DNA of 64,000 nucleotides, from NCBI RefSeq assembly GCF_036013645.1, contig NZ_CP107869.1, positions 10,292,001 through 10,356,000 of the forward strand, given 5' to 3'. Positions 44,938 through 54,695 of this stretch are shown one piece after another. The DNA is from Streptomyces sp. NBC_00490 (GTDB lineage: Bacteria; Actinomycetota; Actinomycetes; Streptomycetales; Streptomycetaceae). Made by a program: the position numbers and the translations under genes. Every line of letters starts with the position of its first letter. The stretch's first letter is position 1. The notes beneath the pieces are model-generated. The model saw only the letters and a program-made list of their open reading frames with translations. It did no database searches and was not told the DNA's origin.

Positions 44938-45561
44938 ATGTCAGATGAATGGCCCCCGCCCGGGCACTCCTTCTCCTACCGGATGAGCACCCAACTGGAC
45001 GGTGGACCGTCCTTCGACCTGGACATCACCACCCCCATAGCCCGGTCGAGCGTGGACATCTCCACCTTCAGGGTCGGGCGTCATGGAGGCCCGGACGAAG
45101 CCGACCTCGCTTTCCGTGAACGCCTCCACGGGCTGATCGGCGCCATCGTGGTCGCCGGCGGGCATGTCGAGGCGGCCATGAAGCGGCTCATCCTGCTACT
45201 GAGAGACGAGCAGGGCGGCTTCTCACTCGTCGACAAAACATGGTCAGACCTCCACAAACTGCTCGTGGCGCAGTCTCGCAGGAGCATTCCACAGGCCGCC
45301 GCACTTGCCGAGATCCTTGAGTGGGGCGAGGCCCACGAGCTCAAGCGTCGCCGCGACGATGCCGTTCACGCTTCCTGGTGGAACTGGGACGGCGTGGGCG
45401 TCATGCGCTCCCGCTTCTTCAGGAAGCAGGATGGCGCCAACATCGTCTGCACCCTTGAGGACCTCGAGGAGGATGCGAGGCTGCTCTTCGCGTACGCCGA
45501 GAAGCTCGACCTGCTTCTCGGGGCGGACTGGCCGCAGGCGAGACTGCCACGCCGGACCTGA
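44938..45561 (+). CDS. HEPN-like protein
   Basis: A 207-residue protein starting at ATG 44938. After a beta-like N-terminal stretch (FSYRMSTQLDGGPSFDLDITTP) come four helices: HGLIGAIVVAGGHVEAAMKRLILLL, TWSDLHKLLVAQS, QAAALAEILEWGEAHELKRRRDDAVHASWW and LEEDARLLFAYAEKLDLLL. Arg139-x4-His144 (RDDAVH) in the third helix matches the RX4-6H signature of HEPN ribonucleases, with the helical order expected. Function as an RNase or RNA-binding toxin is inference. No antitoxin gene is adjacent. Confidence 0.55.
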   Translation: MSDEWPPPGHSFSYRMSTQLDGGPSFDLDITTPIARSSVDISTFRVGRHGGPDEADLAFRERLHGLIGAIVVAGGHVEAAMKRLILLLRDEQGGFSLVDKTWSDLHKLLVAQSRRSIPQAAALAEILEWGEAHELKRRRDDAVHASWWNWDGVGVMRSRFFRKQDGANIVCTLEDLEEDARLLFAYAEKLDLLLGADWPQARLPRRT

Positions 45562-45983
45562 GCACCTTCTCCTGCCGGTCCCCGTCGGAACGCGGACGTT
45601 GATCAACCTACGGGCACACGACTCTGGGCGGGCGGCGGAGTCCGCCAGCAGGCAATGCGACGTCACCCGGTGTCCCAGGATCGCCTGTTGTTGAGTTCGT
45701 GCTGCCGCCGTGGCTGCCGGTGCTTCCACGGTCCTGGGCCAGGCCCGGCCCTGTAGGGAAATCTTTATCGCCGTGATGCACTACGTCCTCGGCGCCAGCG
45801 AGGCACTGCACGCATCCCGACTCTTGTTCCCGAACCCGTGCGACACATGTTTTGGCCACGCTTGAACCGGCCGGGAGGCAGCCCAACGGCAGACCGGTGA
45901 CAGGCTGTTTACACCCGGGTGCGGCTCGCTGGCCGCGTCCGGCATCCGCGCGCAAGGCGTCGCTCTACAGGGAGCGCCGGCGG
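45562..45983. other. Intergenic interval
   Basis: No gene can be supported. A plus-strand piece near 45760-45860 encodes FIAVMHYVLGASEALHASRLL in a short frame that may be a decayed regulator C-terminus, but it is too short to name. Confidence 0.4.
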
Positions 45984-46673
45984 TCAGGCAGTGCGGTGGG
46001 CCGTTACCAGGAGGGTGGCGGCGCAGCGAGGGCCAGCGGTCGGCGAGGGCAGTAGGTCGATGTCGATGCCGGTGAATCCGGCCTCGTCTAGGAGCTTCAC
46101 CCACACGTGTTCCTGAAGCACCCAGCGGCGCATCGTGGTCTCCTTGCCCTGGGGGGTTCGCGCTGGGATGTCGGCAGCGACGACGTCCGGCTGCGCGGGC
46201 CGGCCGCCCAGATAGTGCACCAGAGTGGAGAACACCAAGCGTCCGCCCGGCCGCAGAGCGGCTGCTGCCGCCGGCAGCAGCGAGTGCGGGTCGGTGAAGT
46301 CGACAGCGCCGAAGACGCTGTACAGCACGTCGTAGGTGTCAAGATGCGCCGTCAGGTGGCTTACGGCGTCGGATGAGACGATGCGCAGCCGCGGTGCGAG
46401 ATGGCCGTACAGCGTGGCGGCCATCTCGCACTGGGCGGGTGAGCCGTCGACGGCGACGATGCGGGCGGGGGAGTGGTGAACCGTCAGATGGGCGGCGTGC
46501 CGGGCAGACCCGGCACCCAGGTCGCCGACGGTGCGGTCCGTCAATGTGCCGAGGACCTCCGGGCCGGGACCGCCGTCTTGGCTCCAGATCCAGTGGAAGG
46601 CCTGCGGGACGGCGCGGTCGCGTTCGGCGCGGACGCGACCGTAGTGATGCCAGAGGTCTGCGGTACTCGTCAC
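45984..46673 (-). CDS. SAM-dependent methyltransferase
   Basis: A 229-residue class I methyltransferase. Motif I is VGDLGAGSARHAAHL; the acidic end of strand 2 is IVAVDGSPAQCEMA; motif post-I and IV are IVSSDAVSHL and YDVLYSVFGAVDF; ALRPGGRLVFSTL is motif VI-like. The GTG at 46673 follows AGGATGAG. A substrate cannot be inferred. The GRDP-like gene at 46778 lies upstream on the same strand, 104 bases away. Confidence 0.85.
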   Translation of the reverse strand: MTSTADLWHHYGRVRAERDRAVPQAFHWIWSQDGGPGPEVLGTLTDRTVGDLGAGSARHAAHLTVHHSPARIVAVDGSPAQCEMAATLYGHLAPRLRIVSSDAVSHLTAHLDTYDVLYSVFGAVDFTDPHSLLPAAAAALRPGGRLVFSTLVHYLGGRPAQPDVVAADIPARTPQGKETTMRRWVLQEHVWVKLLDEAGFTGIDIDLLPSPTAGPRCAATLLVTAHRTA

Positions 46674-46777
46674 CGGCTCATCCTGGCGGCGATGGCCGGC
46701 CGTGTGGCCGAGTTCGGGGAATCTCACCCGGACGATGCTGGGGCCCGACCGGAATCCGGCCGGGCCCAAGAGCGGGG

Positions 46778-47242
46778 TCAGTGCGAGTCGCTGCCCGGGT
46801 GGCACGGGCCGCAGTCGGCGGCGTCCTGCCAGAGCGACAGATCGACCTCCCAGCCGTCGGCGGCGACGAAGTGCGCCGTCTTCATCACTGAGCCGTCGTT
46901 CTTCATGTCGACCTTGGGCACGTGATGCAGGAAGTGCCCGCCGTTGAAGCGCGCGCACAGTTCGGCGTAGGCCACGGTGTCGAGGATGATCGTGTGCACG
47001 CCGATGTCCACGAGCTTGCTCGGGGCCAGGCCCAGGCACTCGCCCCGGTGGGTCATCGCGGTCAGCAGGTAGGCGTAGCCCTGGTCGAGGACCCTGGCCG
47101 CCATGATCGTGTCGTATGGGTAGTCCCGCACGAGGAGCTGGACCTGCTTCTCCCACAGCTGGGGCGGGACGACCTCGCGGGCGGAACGGACCGGGCCGAG
47201 CACCGAGTTGATGGCCAAAGTGGCCGCGGCTGCGCTTGTCAT
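46778..47242 (-). CDS. Glycine-rich-domain-protein-like (GRDP) conserved protein
   Basis: A 154-residue protein; ATG at 47242 follows GGGAGGC by 3 bases. The core PSKLVDIGVHTIILDTVAYAELCARFNGGHFLHHVP matches the short GRDP-like family seen in Streptomyces (VDxxWHxxILxTxxYxxFC ... FxHHxP), with the His normally after VDxxW here in VGVHT-like context (GVHTIIL). The family's biochemical role is not established. The C-terminus is Cys/His-containing (ADCGPCHPGSDSH). It is divergent from the XRE regulator at 47429. Confidence 0.7.
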   Translation of the reverse strand: MTSAAAATLAINSVLGPVRSAREVVPPQLWEKQVQLLVRDYPYDTIMAARVLDQGYAYLLTAMTHRGECLGLAPSKLVDIGVHTIILDTVAYAELCARFNGGHFLHHVPKVDMKNDGSVMKTAHFVAADGWEVDLSLWQDAADCGPCHPGSDSH

Positions 47243-47428
47243 GATGCCTCCCAGGGACGGGCCCCGCACGGTCGGGGCGCTGCACCCAGCACACCGCGCC
47301 GACGCGCCCGGTGGTGGTCAACCATCCTGCTGCGCAAGGCATTTGCACGTCGTGCAAGCCGCCTCGACGGCACCTGCCAGCGCCCGTAGCGTGGGAGGCC
47401 CCCGGTCGTGCGGTGTGGGAGGGACCAA

Positions 47429-48721
47429 GTGCCCGTTGACCCGCTCTGGAACACTCCCAAGGCGCGCGCATTAGCCGCACAGCGGCTGCCCGGCGCGCTG
47501 ATCCGCCTCGGCCGTGAACACCGCTCCTGGTCTCTTGCCGCCCTCGGCGACCGGCTCGGCTGCTCGGCGGCCACCGTATCCCGGCTGGAGCGGCGCAGCC
47601 GGGTCTTCGACCTGACCCTCGTCCACCGTGCTGCGCGCGAAGTGGGGATTCCGCTGCCCATTTTGGTGAGTTCTCTTGCGCCACCGGCCCCGTCGGCACC
47701 TGCGGACACTAAAGTGACGGCCAGTCCGCACGCGCAGGAGGACCCGATGCACCGCCGCACGCTGCTCACCGCCACGGCGACCGCCGGGCCCGTCGTCCTG
47801 GTGCTCGGCGTGGACCAGGCGCTGGCCGCCACTCCGCCCCCAACCGGCAGGGGATCGCTGGACGCCCGCATGGCCACCGCCCGCGACCTGTACGACCACG
47901 GCACACACGCGAAACTGCTCGCCGCCCTGCCCGGACTGATCGCGGACGGACACGCGGCTGCTTCCTCCCGGCGGGAGCTCGACCAGGCGCGGCTCTCCTC
48001 CGTGTACAGCCTCGCCGCCTCCGTGCTGAACAAGCTCGGCTCCTACGAGCAGGCCCGGCTCGCCGCCGACCGCGCCCGGACCTGGGCTGAAGTGTCCGGC
48101 TCGCCGCTCGCGTCGGCGTCCGCCGCCCGGGCGCTCGCCGTGGTGCTGCGCCACCAAGACCGTACCGAGGAAGCCCAGCACCTGATGATGGCTGCCACCG
48201 CGCAGGTCGAGGCGACGGGACTACGGACCGACGCCCTGGCCTCCGCCTACGCACAAATGCTCTGCACCCTCGCCTACACCGCAGCCCGGGGCGGCCGACG
48301 CGCCGAGGCCTTGGCGATGACAGAGGAGGCCCGCCGCGCGGCCCGGGCTCTTCCGCACATCGCCCCGGCGGGCCGCCTGTTCCCGATCAGCCCGGCCGGC
48401 GTCGACCTCTATGCGGTCGGTGTGCACTGGGCGCTCGGCGACGCAGGCGCCGCACTGGAGGCCGGGAAGAACCTGCGCCCGGATCAGTTCGCGACCGCCG
48501 AGCGAAAGGCGAGGCTGGGAACGGACATGGCACGCGCCTGGTGGGCCTGGGGACGGCCCGCGCAGACCGCCAGCGCCCTCCTCGATGCCTACCGGGCGAG
48601 CCCCGGAGAGGTACGCGATCGTCCCGCGATCCGCCGCGTGGTCACCGAACTGGCCGAGCGACACCCGCAGACCGCAGGGGTTCGCGACCTGCAGGCTGCC
48701 GTGGCGAAGGCCGCAGGCTGA
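47429..48721 (+). CDS. XRE-family regulator with TPR-like C-terminus
   Basis: A 430-residue protein; GTG at 47429 follows GGGAGGGA by 4 bases. HTH: SLAALGDRLGCSAATVSRLERRSR. A short hydrophobic stretch (HRRTLLTATATAGPVVLVLGVDQALA, about residues 110-135) precedes TPR-like helices (QARLSSVYSLAASVLNKLGSYEQARLAADRARTW). It is divergent from the GRDP-like gene, which may be its target. Its stop is followed in the same frame by the TfuA-like fragment. Confidence 0.85.
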   Translation: MPVDPLWNTPKARALAAQRLPGALIRLGREHRSWSLAALGDRLGCSAATVSRLERRSRVFDLTLVHRAAREVGIPLPILVSSLAPPAPSAPADTKVTASPHAQEDPMHRRTLLTATATAGPVVLVLGVDQALAATPPPTGRGSLDARMATARDLYDHGTHAKLLAALPGLIADGHAAASSRRELDQARLSSVYSLAASVLNKLGSYEQARLAADRARTWAEVSGSPLASASAARALAVVLRHQDRTEEAQHLMMAATAQVEATGLRTDALASAYAQMLCTLAYTAARGGRRAEALAMTEEARRAARALPHIAPAGRLFPISPAGVDLYAVGVHWALGDAGAALEAGKNLRPDQFATAERKARLGTDMARAWWAWGRPAQTASALLDAYRASPGEVRDRPAIRRVVTELAERHPQTAGVRDLQAAVAKAAG

Positions 48722-49810
48722 CGCCAGCCTGCAGGTTCACCGTGTCGAAGGCCCCAAAAGCTGCGCCCAGGAACGGCGCTGCAGCGCCGTACGGGACACA
48801 CCCCCGACGGACAACCCCTCGGCGAGCCCCTGGTCAACCTCCGGCACACGCTCGACACCGCGAGCAAGGACGGCATCATCAGCGGGGCGGACACGGCCCG
48901 GCTCGGCGGCCTGGCGCGGTCCCTGCACTACAGCTGTCGCTCCTGGACCGCCGTACGCCGCGCCGCACAGCATGACCCGCACCTCGTCGAGGCCGTCGAC
49001 GCCGTCACCGACCGGTACGCCTGCCGATCCCGGTCGACCGACCTCAAGCACCGCGACGCCGTCGCCGCCCTGCACGCTGCCACCGGCCCCCTGCCCGCGC
49101 CGGACACCAGCAGCTGGGCCAACACGCGCTGGCGGACATCGTTCCTTCGGCACTGGACCACCGCCTACACCGTCCGCGACATCGCGGGCGCCGCAGTGCC
49201 CTTCCGCGCCGAGCTCCAGCACCAGCAGCTCTACGACCCCGGCTTTCCCGGACGGTGGCGGACCCGCGTCCTGGCCTGGATCACCGCATTGCCCGCCGGG
49301 GACGCCGGCATCGAGGCGGCCGCCCTGCGCACGGCGGCCGGGCGCGGCATCACCCCCGACACGCTCACCCGGGACCAGATCCAACACTGGATCACCAAAA
49401 CCGAGGCCGAACGGTACGACGCCCACGAGCAGTTGCTGCGCCTGCTCGTCCGCTCGGCGCGCATCGACGCCGCCACCCTGGTCTGGCCCTCCACCCGCGA
49501 CGAAGCCGCGGGCCTGCTCAGCCCCCGCATCGACAGCGGGCAGCACACAGCCGAGGCGTGGCTCCTCAATGGCACGATCGCCCGCTCCGGACCCGGCCGC
49601 CAAGTCCACCTCCTCGACACCGCACGGCTGCGCGCGCACCTTGCCGAGACCTGGCAGACCCCGGACGCACCCGGGGAACTCGACGCCACCGCCCGCGACC
49701 GCGCGTTCCCCAGCATGGACGCCGCGGTGGAGGCGGCCCGGCCGTTCTACCTCCACGCGATCGGCGCCCGCCGCCTCCTTCCCCGGCCGGTGTCCGCGGC
49801 CGCGACCTGA
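48722..49810 (+). pseudogene. TfuA-like protein, N-terminally truncated
   Basis: Directly after the regulator's stop the same frame stays open to 49810. From about 48790 it encodes TGHTPDGQPLGEPLVNLRHT then LDTASKDGIISGADTARLGGLARSLHYSCRSW, resembling the part of TfuA-like proteins that follows their N-terminal core. TfuA proteins work with YcaO enzymes in thioamide or azoline peptide modification. No ATG or GTG exists in this frame before GTG 49196, well inside the conserved part, and neither a YcaO gene nor a precursor peptide is present. It is best read as a gene lacking its 5' part; a short product from 49196 is possible. Confidence 0.5.
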
Positions 49811-49846
49811 CCGGGCGGCAACAGGGCCGGGGGACTTGGCGGCAGG

Positions 49847-51133
49847 TCAGCGGCGGGCGAGGGTCTTCGCATCGGCTGTCGGCAGGGTGAGCGCACGAAT
49901 CCGGCGCAGACACAGTGGCGCTCCCGCCGCCACCACGGTGACCACCGCGCACACCGCCAGTCCTGGCCGCACGCCGGTGTGCCCGGCGACGGCACCCGCT
50001 ACCAGCGCGGTGAGCGGGACTGGTGCGAGCTGGGCGAGCGTGCTGATCGACGACACCCTGCCGTACAGGCCCTCGGGAACCTGCCTTTGCACGAAGGAGA
50101 TCCACACGGTCGACCCGAGGGTCTGCCCGCACCCGGCGACGGCCGCCCCGGCGACGACCAGGGCCAGCCCGCCGCCCGCCGCCATGGCTGCCATGGGCGC
50201 CGCCATCGCCGCTGTCCCTCCGCACACCAGCCATCCGACCCGGCGCGGTGTCCACACCAGCGCCACCGACGCCCCGGCGATCAGCCCGCATGTGAAGCCG
50301 GACATCACTAGCCCCCACCCCGGCGCCCCGCCAAGATGCTGCTGCCCATACACCGGCCCGAACGTCTGGTAGGAGACCAGCCAGCACGGCACCACGAGCG
50401 CGCTCTGCCCCACCATCAGCCACAGCCACCGGCGTGCGACGAACGCCCGCCAGCCCTCGGCGATCCCCCCGCGCATGCCCGGCGGGCCGACCCTCACCCG
50501 CTGCGCGGGCAGCCGCAGACGCGCGTACAGCGCGGCCGCGACCAGATAGGTCAGCGCATCCCAACCGATTGCCCACGCCGGACCGAGAACGGCGACCAGC
50601 ACGCCGCCGAGCGCGGGCCCACCGGCCTTGACGGTGTTCTGGGCGAGCCGCAGCAGGGCGTTCGCCTGCTGGAGTTCCTCGACCGGCACCACCTCGCGTA
50701 CCACGCCGGAAGCGGCGGGCCCGCTGAACGCGCTGGTGACACCGCCGACAACGGCCAGGACGACCAGGTGCCACACCTCGGCCCGCCCCGACGCCACGAG
50801 CAGTGCCGCCATTGCCTGACCGGTCCCCGCTCCCGCGTTCGCCCACGCCAGTACGCGCGTACGGGAGACCTGGTCGGCGACAGCCCCGCCGATCAGCAGC
50901 ATGAGCAGGAGCGACCCCATCTCGGCAGCGAGCACCAGGCCCAGACCTCCGGGGCCTCCGCCGATGTGCAGCACAGCGAAGGCCAGCGCCACGGGGGACA
51001 CGGTGGTGCCGGTCCACGACAGGACACGCGCCGTGACGTGCCGTCGGAACAGGGGAATTCGCAGCGGCCGGCAGGCCGTCACCATGCGGTGGAACAAGGA
51101 CGGCACCCCACACTCGTGCACCTCGCAGGACAC
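49847..51133 (-). CDS. Major facilitator superfamily exporter
   Basis: About 428 residues, with 12 predicted membrane helices and the MFS hallmark GGAVADQVSRTRVLAWAN (motif A-like) between helices 2 and 3; the second half shows the typical repeat (GRVSSISTLAQLAPVPLTALVAG). It resembles enterobactin-exporter/macrolide-efflux members. The start is uncertain: GTG 51133 follows GGGGATC, but GTG 51106 or ATG 51085 also fit. It stands alone next to the TfuA-like remnant, so export of a peptide product once made there is a possibility only. Confidence 0.85.
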   Translation of the reverse strand: MSCEVHECGVPSLFHRMVTACRPLRIPLFRRHVTARVLSWTGTTVSPVALAFAVLHIGGGPGGLGLVLAAEMGSLLLMLLIGGAVADQVSRTRVLAWANAGAGTGQAMAALLVASGRAEVWHLVVLAVVGGVTSAFSGPAASGVVREVVPVEELQQANALLRLAQNTVKAGGPALGGVLVAVLGPAWAIGWDALTYLVAAALYARLRLPAQRVRVGPPGMRGGIAEGWRAFVARRWLWLMVGQSALVVPCWLVSYQTFGPVYGQQHLGGAPGWGLVMSGFTCGLIAGASVALVWTPRRVGWLVCGGTAAMAAPMAAMAAGGGLALVVAGAAVAGCGQTLGSTVWISFVQRQVPEGLYGRVSSISTLAQLAPVPLTALVAGAVAGHTGVRPGLAVCAVVTVVAAGAPLCLRRIRALTLPTADAKTLARR

Positions 51134-51613
51134 CGATCCCCACGGGATATGCAGCCCCGGAGGTCTCCGAAGGCACACAAGACCCTAGAGGCCCCACGAA
51201 GCCGTGGGGCGGAGTCTGGCCGATTCCATCCGATCTCGATTCGTGGGCTCTGTCTCAACCGGGCGTCCTGACGGCGGCTGCACGGACCTGCAACACAGGA
51301 ATCCACCCGATGAAGCGCCTCGCCGGTTCACCTCCGCTTGCGCGGAGAGCACGCGTTCATCGGCAAGCGCGGCGAGTCGAAGAACGGCTCACCTCCGCTC
51401 GGGCGGAGGTGAATCGCGTGTTGGCGTGTGGACAATGACGCAGCCGCAGCCTGCTCTCCGCGGGAGCGGAGGTGAGTGGTGCAGAGGCACCTTCGCCGCG
51501 AGTTGTCAGGAGAGTGGCGTCCCTGAAATTCGAGGAATCACTCATCTGGGGAATTTGAATGATGGGGTGTCAGCGCGGCTGCTAGCGTCCACAAACGTCA
51601 CACGAGGTCTCAT
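51134..51613. other. Divergent intergenic region containing a CRISPR relic
   Basis: About 480 bases between the MFS and OLD-nuclease genes, which are transcribed away from each other. Apart from the repeat cluster at 51325-51480 and the expected promoters, no gene or further repeat copy is seen upstream of 51325 or downstream of 51480. Confidence 0.6.
51325..51480 (-). CRISPR. Three-unit type I-E-like CRISPR relic
   Basis: Three 24-bp repeat cores lie at 51328-51351, 51389-51412 and 51452-51475. Core 1 and core 2 start exactly 61 bases apart, the 29+32 period of type I-E arrays. Read on the minus strand, core 1 gives GTGCTCTCCGCGCAAGCGG..., close to the classical I-E repeat of actinobacteria (GTGCTCCCCGCGCxxGCGGGG). 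Core 3 has the same sequence in the opposite orientation (TGCTCTCCGC...GCGGAGGTGA). Core 2 is a hybrid: both halves are of the same type, giving a perfect 10-bp dyad TCACCTCCGC/GCGGAGGTGA. No cas gene is in the window. Confidence 0.55.
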
Positions 51614-53569
51614 ATGCCTCGACCGCACCAAACGTTCAGGACGACCGTGAAGATCAAGCGCGTGCGCATCGAGAACTTTTGCTGTCTGCACAAGGTGGAC
51701 GTGTCCTTCGAGGAAATAACCTCCTTCATCGGCCCGACAGGCGTCGGTAAGTCCACTGTGCTCCGTGCGCTCGACTGGTTCTTCAACGGTGAAAGGGGCG
51801 TCGCCCTCAGCGATGACGACATCCACTCGGCGGCCGAGGACGGCCGGATTTCCGTGGAGGTGGAGTTCGACGGGCTCACCGATCATGATCGCCAGACCCT
51901 CGGGCGGTATGCCCCCGACGGTGTCGCGAGCGTGAGCGTCTGGCGGACCTGGCAGAACGGCGAGGACAAGATCACAGGCAAGGCACTCGCATACGGGCCT
52001 TTCGAGGAGGTGCGCCGGAACGACAAGGCGATGGAACTGCGCCGTGCCTACGACCAGTTGAGGGAGAGCGATCCCAGCTTGGGGCTGCCGTCTGCCGGCA
52101 CCAAGGACAAGGCCCTGGAGGCGATGCGCACCTGGGAGTTGGACAACCGCGACCGGCTCACCGAGGCAGAGGTCGAGGACACGCACTTCTTCGGCTTCGC
52201 CGGGCAGAGCAGGCTGGCTCAGCTGATCGACTTCGTGTTCGTCTCCGCAGATCTGCGGGCGTATGAGGAGGCCGACGACCAGAAGGCGACCGCACTCGGC
52301 CGCATCCTCGACCATGCTGTGGACCGATCACAGGCGAGTGAGCAGCTCGGCGAGATCGAGGAGAACGCGCATCTGGCCCGCCAGGAAGTGCACGCCAAAG
52401 TGTACGGTCCCGTGTTGGACGAGGTGTCGGCCGCGCTCTCGTTGGAGGTCTCGAAGTTCACCACAGGACGCGAGGTGGTGGTGACCCCCACAGTGCAGAC
52501 TCCGAGGCCCGCCCGAACCACGTTCCAGGTGAGCATCCGTGACGGTGCCGCTCATACCTCGGTGCACCGGCAGGGACACGGCTTCCAACGCGCCCTGATC
52601 ATCGCGGCACTGAAGTACTTGGCCGACCGGCGGCGTCCGGCCGATGGGATGCGGACGCTGTGTCTGGCTATCGAGGAGCCCGAGCTGTTCCAGCATCCGC
52701 CTCAGGCGCGCACTTTCGCGAAGGTGCTCCGCGAGCTGGTCGCCACCTCGCCGCAGGGGCGTACGCAGGTCATGTATGCGACCCACAACCCGGTCTTCAT
52801 CGACCCGAAGGGCTACCACCAGATCCGTCGGCTGTGCCGTGCAGCTGGTGAGGCGCATCCGGCCACCGAGGTGTCGCAGGCTACGGAGGAAGACCTCTGT
52901 AGGGCCCTCGACGGGCTCGTGGACAAGAGGTCGATCCGGAGCAGGACTGAGGGAGCGCTAGGAGGTGCGCTGGCGGAGGGCTTCTTCGCCCACGCCGTGG
53001 TCCTGGTCGAAGGGCGAGGGGACGAGGGAGTGATCACTGGCTGTGCCGAGCGGTCCGGGATCAACCTGGGCGCGGAGGGCATCAGCGTCATCGAGGTCCA
53101 TGGCAAGGACAACGTCATGATCTCCGATGCGCTCTTCAGTGCTTTGGGCGTGCCCTGCTACGTCGTGTTCGACGGGGACTCCGGCATGGAGGAGCGCAAG
53201 CGGGAGTCGGTGCGGCATTTCATCCCGGAGCAGCGGCAGGAAAAGGAGCGGGAGTTCGAGCGGCAGGCGCGGACGAACCGGAGCAAGAACACGAACCTGC
53301 TCCAGTATCTGGGTGCGACGCCGACACCTTAGCCCGCCGACGGCTCGACCGGCCGTTACACCGTCTTCGAGGACACCCTGGAGACCTACCTCGATCAGCA
53401 TTGGCCCACCTGGGAGGAGCGACGGCAGGAGCTCATCCGTGTCGGCGAGGGCATCGACGGGAAGAATGCGGCGACGTATCTCGAGACGACGCGGACGGCC
53501 GCTGCGGACCCGCCGTTCCTTCTGCACGCCTTGTTGGAGAACATCCGCGCGATGGCCGGACGACGGTAG
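51614..53569 (+). pseudogene. OLD-family ATP-dependent nuclease, interrupted by an in-frame amber codon
   Basis: The frame from ATG 51614 (or GTG 51647) gives 572 residues to TAG 53330-53332. AAA-type ATPase: Walker A GPTGVGKS (40-47), signature region RQGHGFQRALI (319-329), Walker B LCLAIEEPELFQHP (349-362), ATHNP (389-393). TOPRIM nuclease: Glu466 in VLVEGRGDEG, and Asp520-x-Asp522 in VVFDGDSG. After the TAG the same frame stays open to 53567-53569 with strongly coding sequence (GRYTVFEDTLETYLDQHWPT ... LLHALLENIRAMAGRR), the expected end of the family. The core residues all precede the TAG, so a truncated protein may retain partial function. OLD nucleases act in phage defence. No UvrD-type partner is seen. 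Confidence 0.8.
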
Positions 53570-53636
53570 TCACACGGTCAATTCGTCGTGCCAGACGCCG
53601 CGACCTCGACAGAGGTGCGGTGATCACCATCAAGGC

Positions 53637-53701
53637 TTGTTCCGTTACGGAACAACAAGGGCGTTCCGTAACGGAACAAGATGGCCGTTCCGAGAAGGAG
53701 C
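53637..53701. repeat. Three 15-bp palindromes at 24-bp spacing
   Basis: GTTCCGTTACGGAAC (53639-53653), GTTCCGTAACGGAAC (53663-53677) and a decayed copy (53687-53701, 11 of 15 matching) start exactly 24 bases apart. The first two are the same palindrome read on opposite strands. The 24-base unit is also a direct repeat, which on the plus strand would encode SVTEQxGR-like octapeptides. It can be an operator array for a dimeric repressor or a remnant of a repeat-rich coding region. Confidence 0.6.
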
Positions 53702-53843
53702 AGGCAAGACCGACGCTCGATTCTGGCTTCGCGGCCTTGCGTGTTCACTCACTGAACAACTCCTCCGTTTATTCGGTGAACGGCAGAGCGGTCAGGCCGG
53801 GCAGGCGGAGTGGCTCTGTGATCGGGGCCGTTGGAGGTGGAGG

Positions 53844-54217
<374 letters not shown>

Positions 54218-54695
54218 GCCTGCGACCTGATCGCCGAGCACTACGGCCGCCGCCTCGACCTCGCCTCAGATCCCGCCGGACGACCCTGACGTGTACGCCA
54301 TGATATCGAGACTCCAGCCGGCCTCGAACGTGGGCCCCTGGTTGTCGGATGGGGAGTCCCTCATCTGCTGCGCCATCCGTATCGGCGGCCAGGCGCTTCT
54401 CTGTTACGGCGAGCGGCAGGCATGGGGAAGAACCAGAGATATCAGATCGCGCCCTTGAGTAAGGGACGGCGGAGATCCCGAGGGCATCGCCGTCAAGTTC
54501 GATAGAAAGCTGCTCCAGGACCACAGGCACTCACCAAGCTCAGAAGCTATGAACGAACCCCCACACTGAGGGTTTCTGCGGTTACCGGGGCTTCCAGCTT
54601 GGTGGGTTGGCTGAGATCTGCGTTGCGCGGGAGGCACTTTCCATGATCAATTCGGTGACGTTCCATCACGGATCCACCACAACCATGGAGATAAT
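54218..54695. other. Gene-poor interval with a foreign gene end
   Basis: On the plus strand, about 54218-54289 encodes ACDLIAEHYGRRLDLASDPAGRP followed by a stop, which reads like a C-terminus fused directly to the thioredoxin reductase remnant. The rest contains only weak frames. The NucA/NucB gene promoter must lie near its right end. Confidence 0.4.

Noticed and set aside
49566..51197. A 543-codon minus-strand open frame across the MFS and TfuA region
   Set aside because: Arginine/glycine-rich composition in the wrong frame relative to the clear MFS helices.
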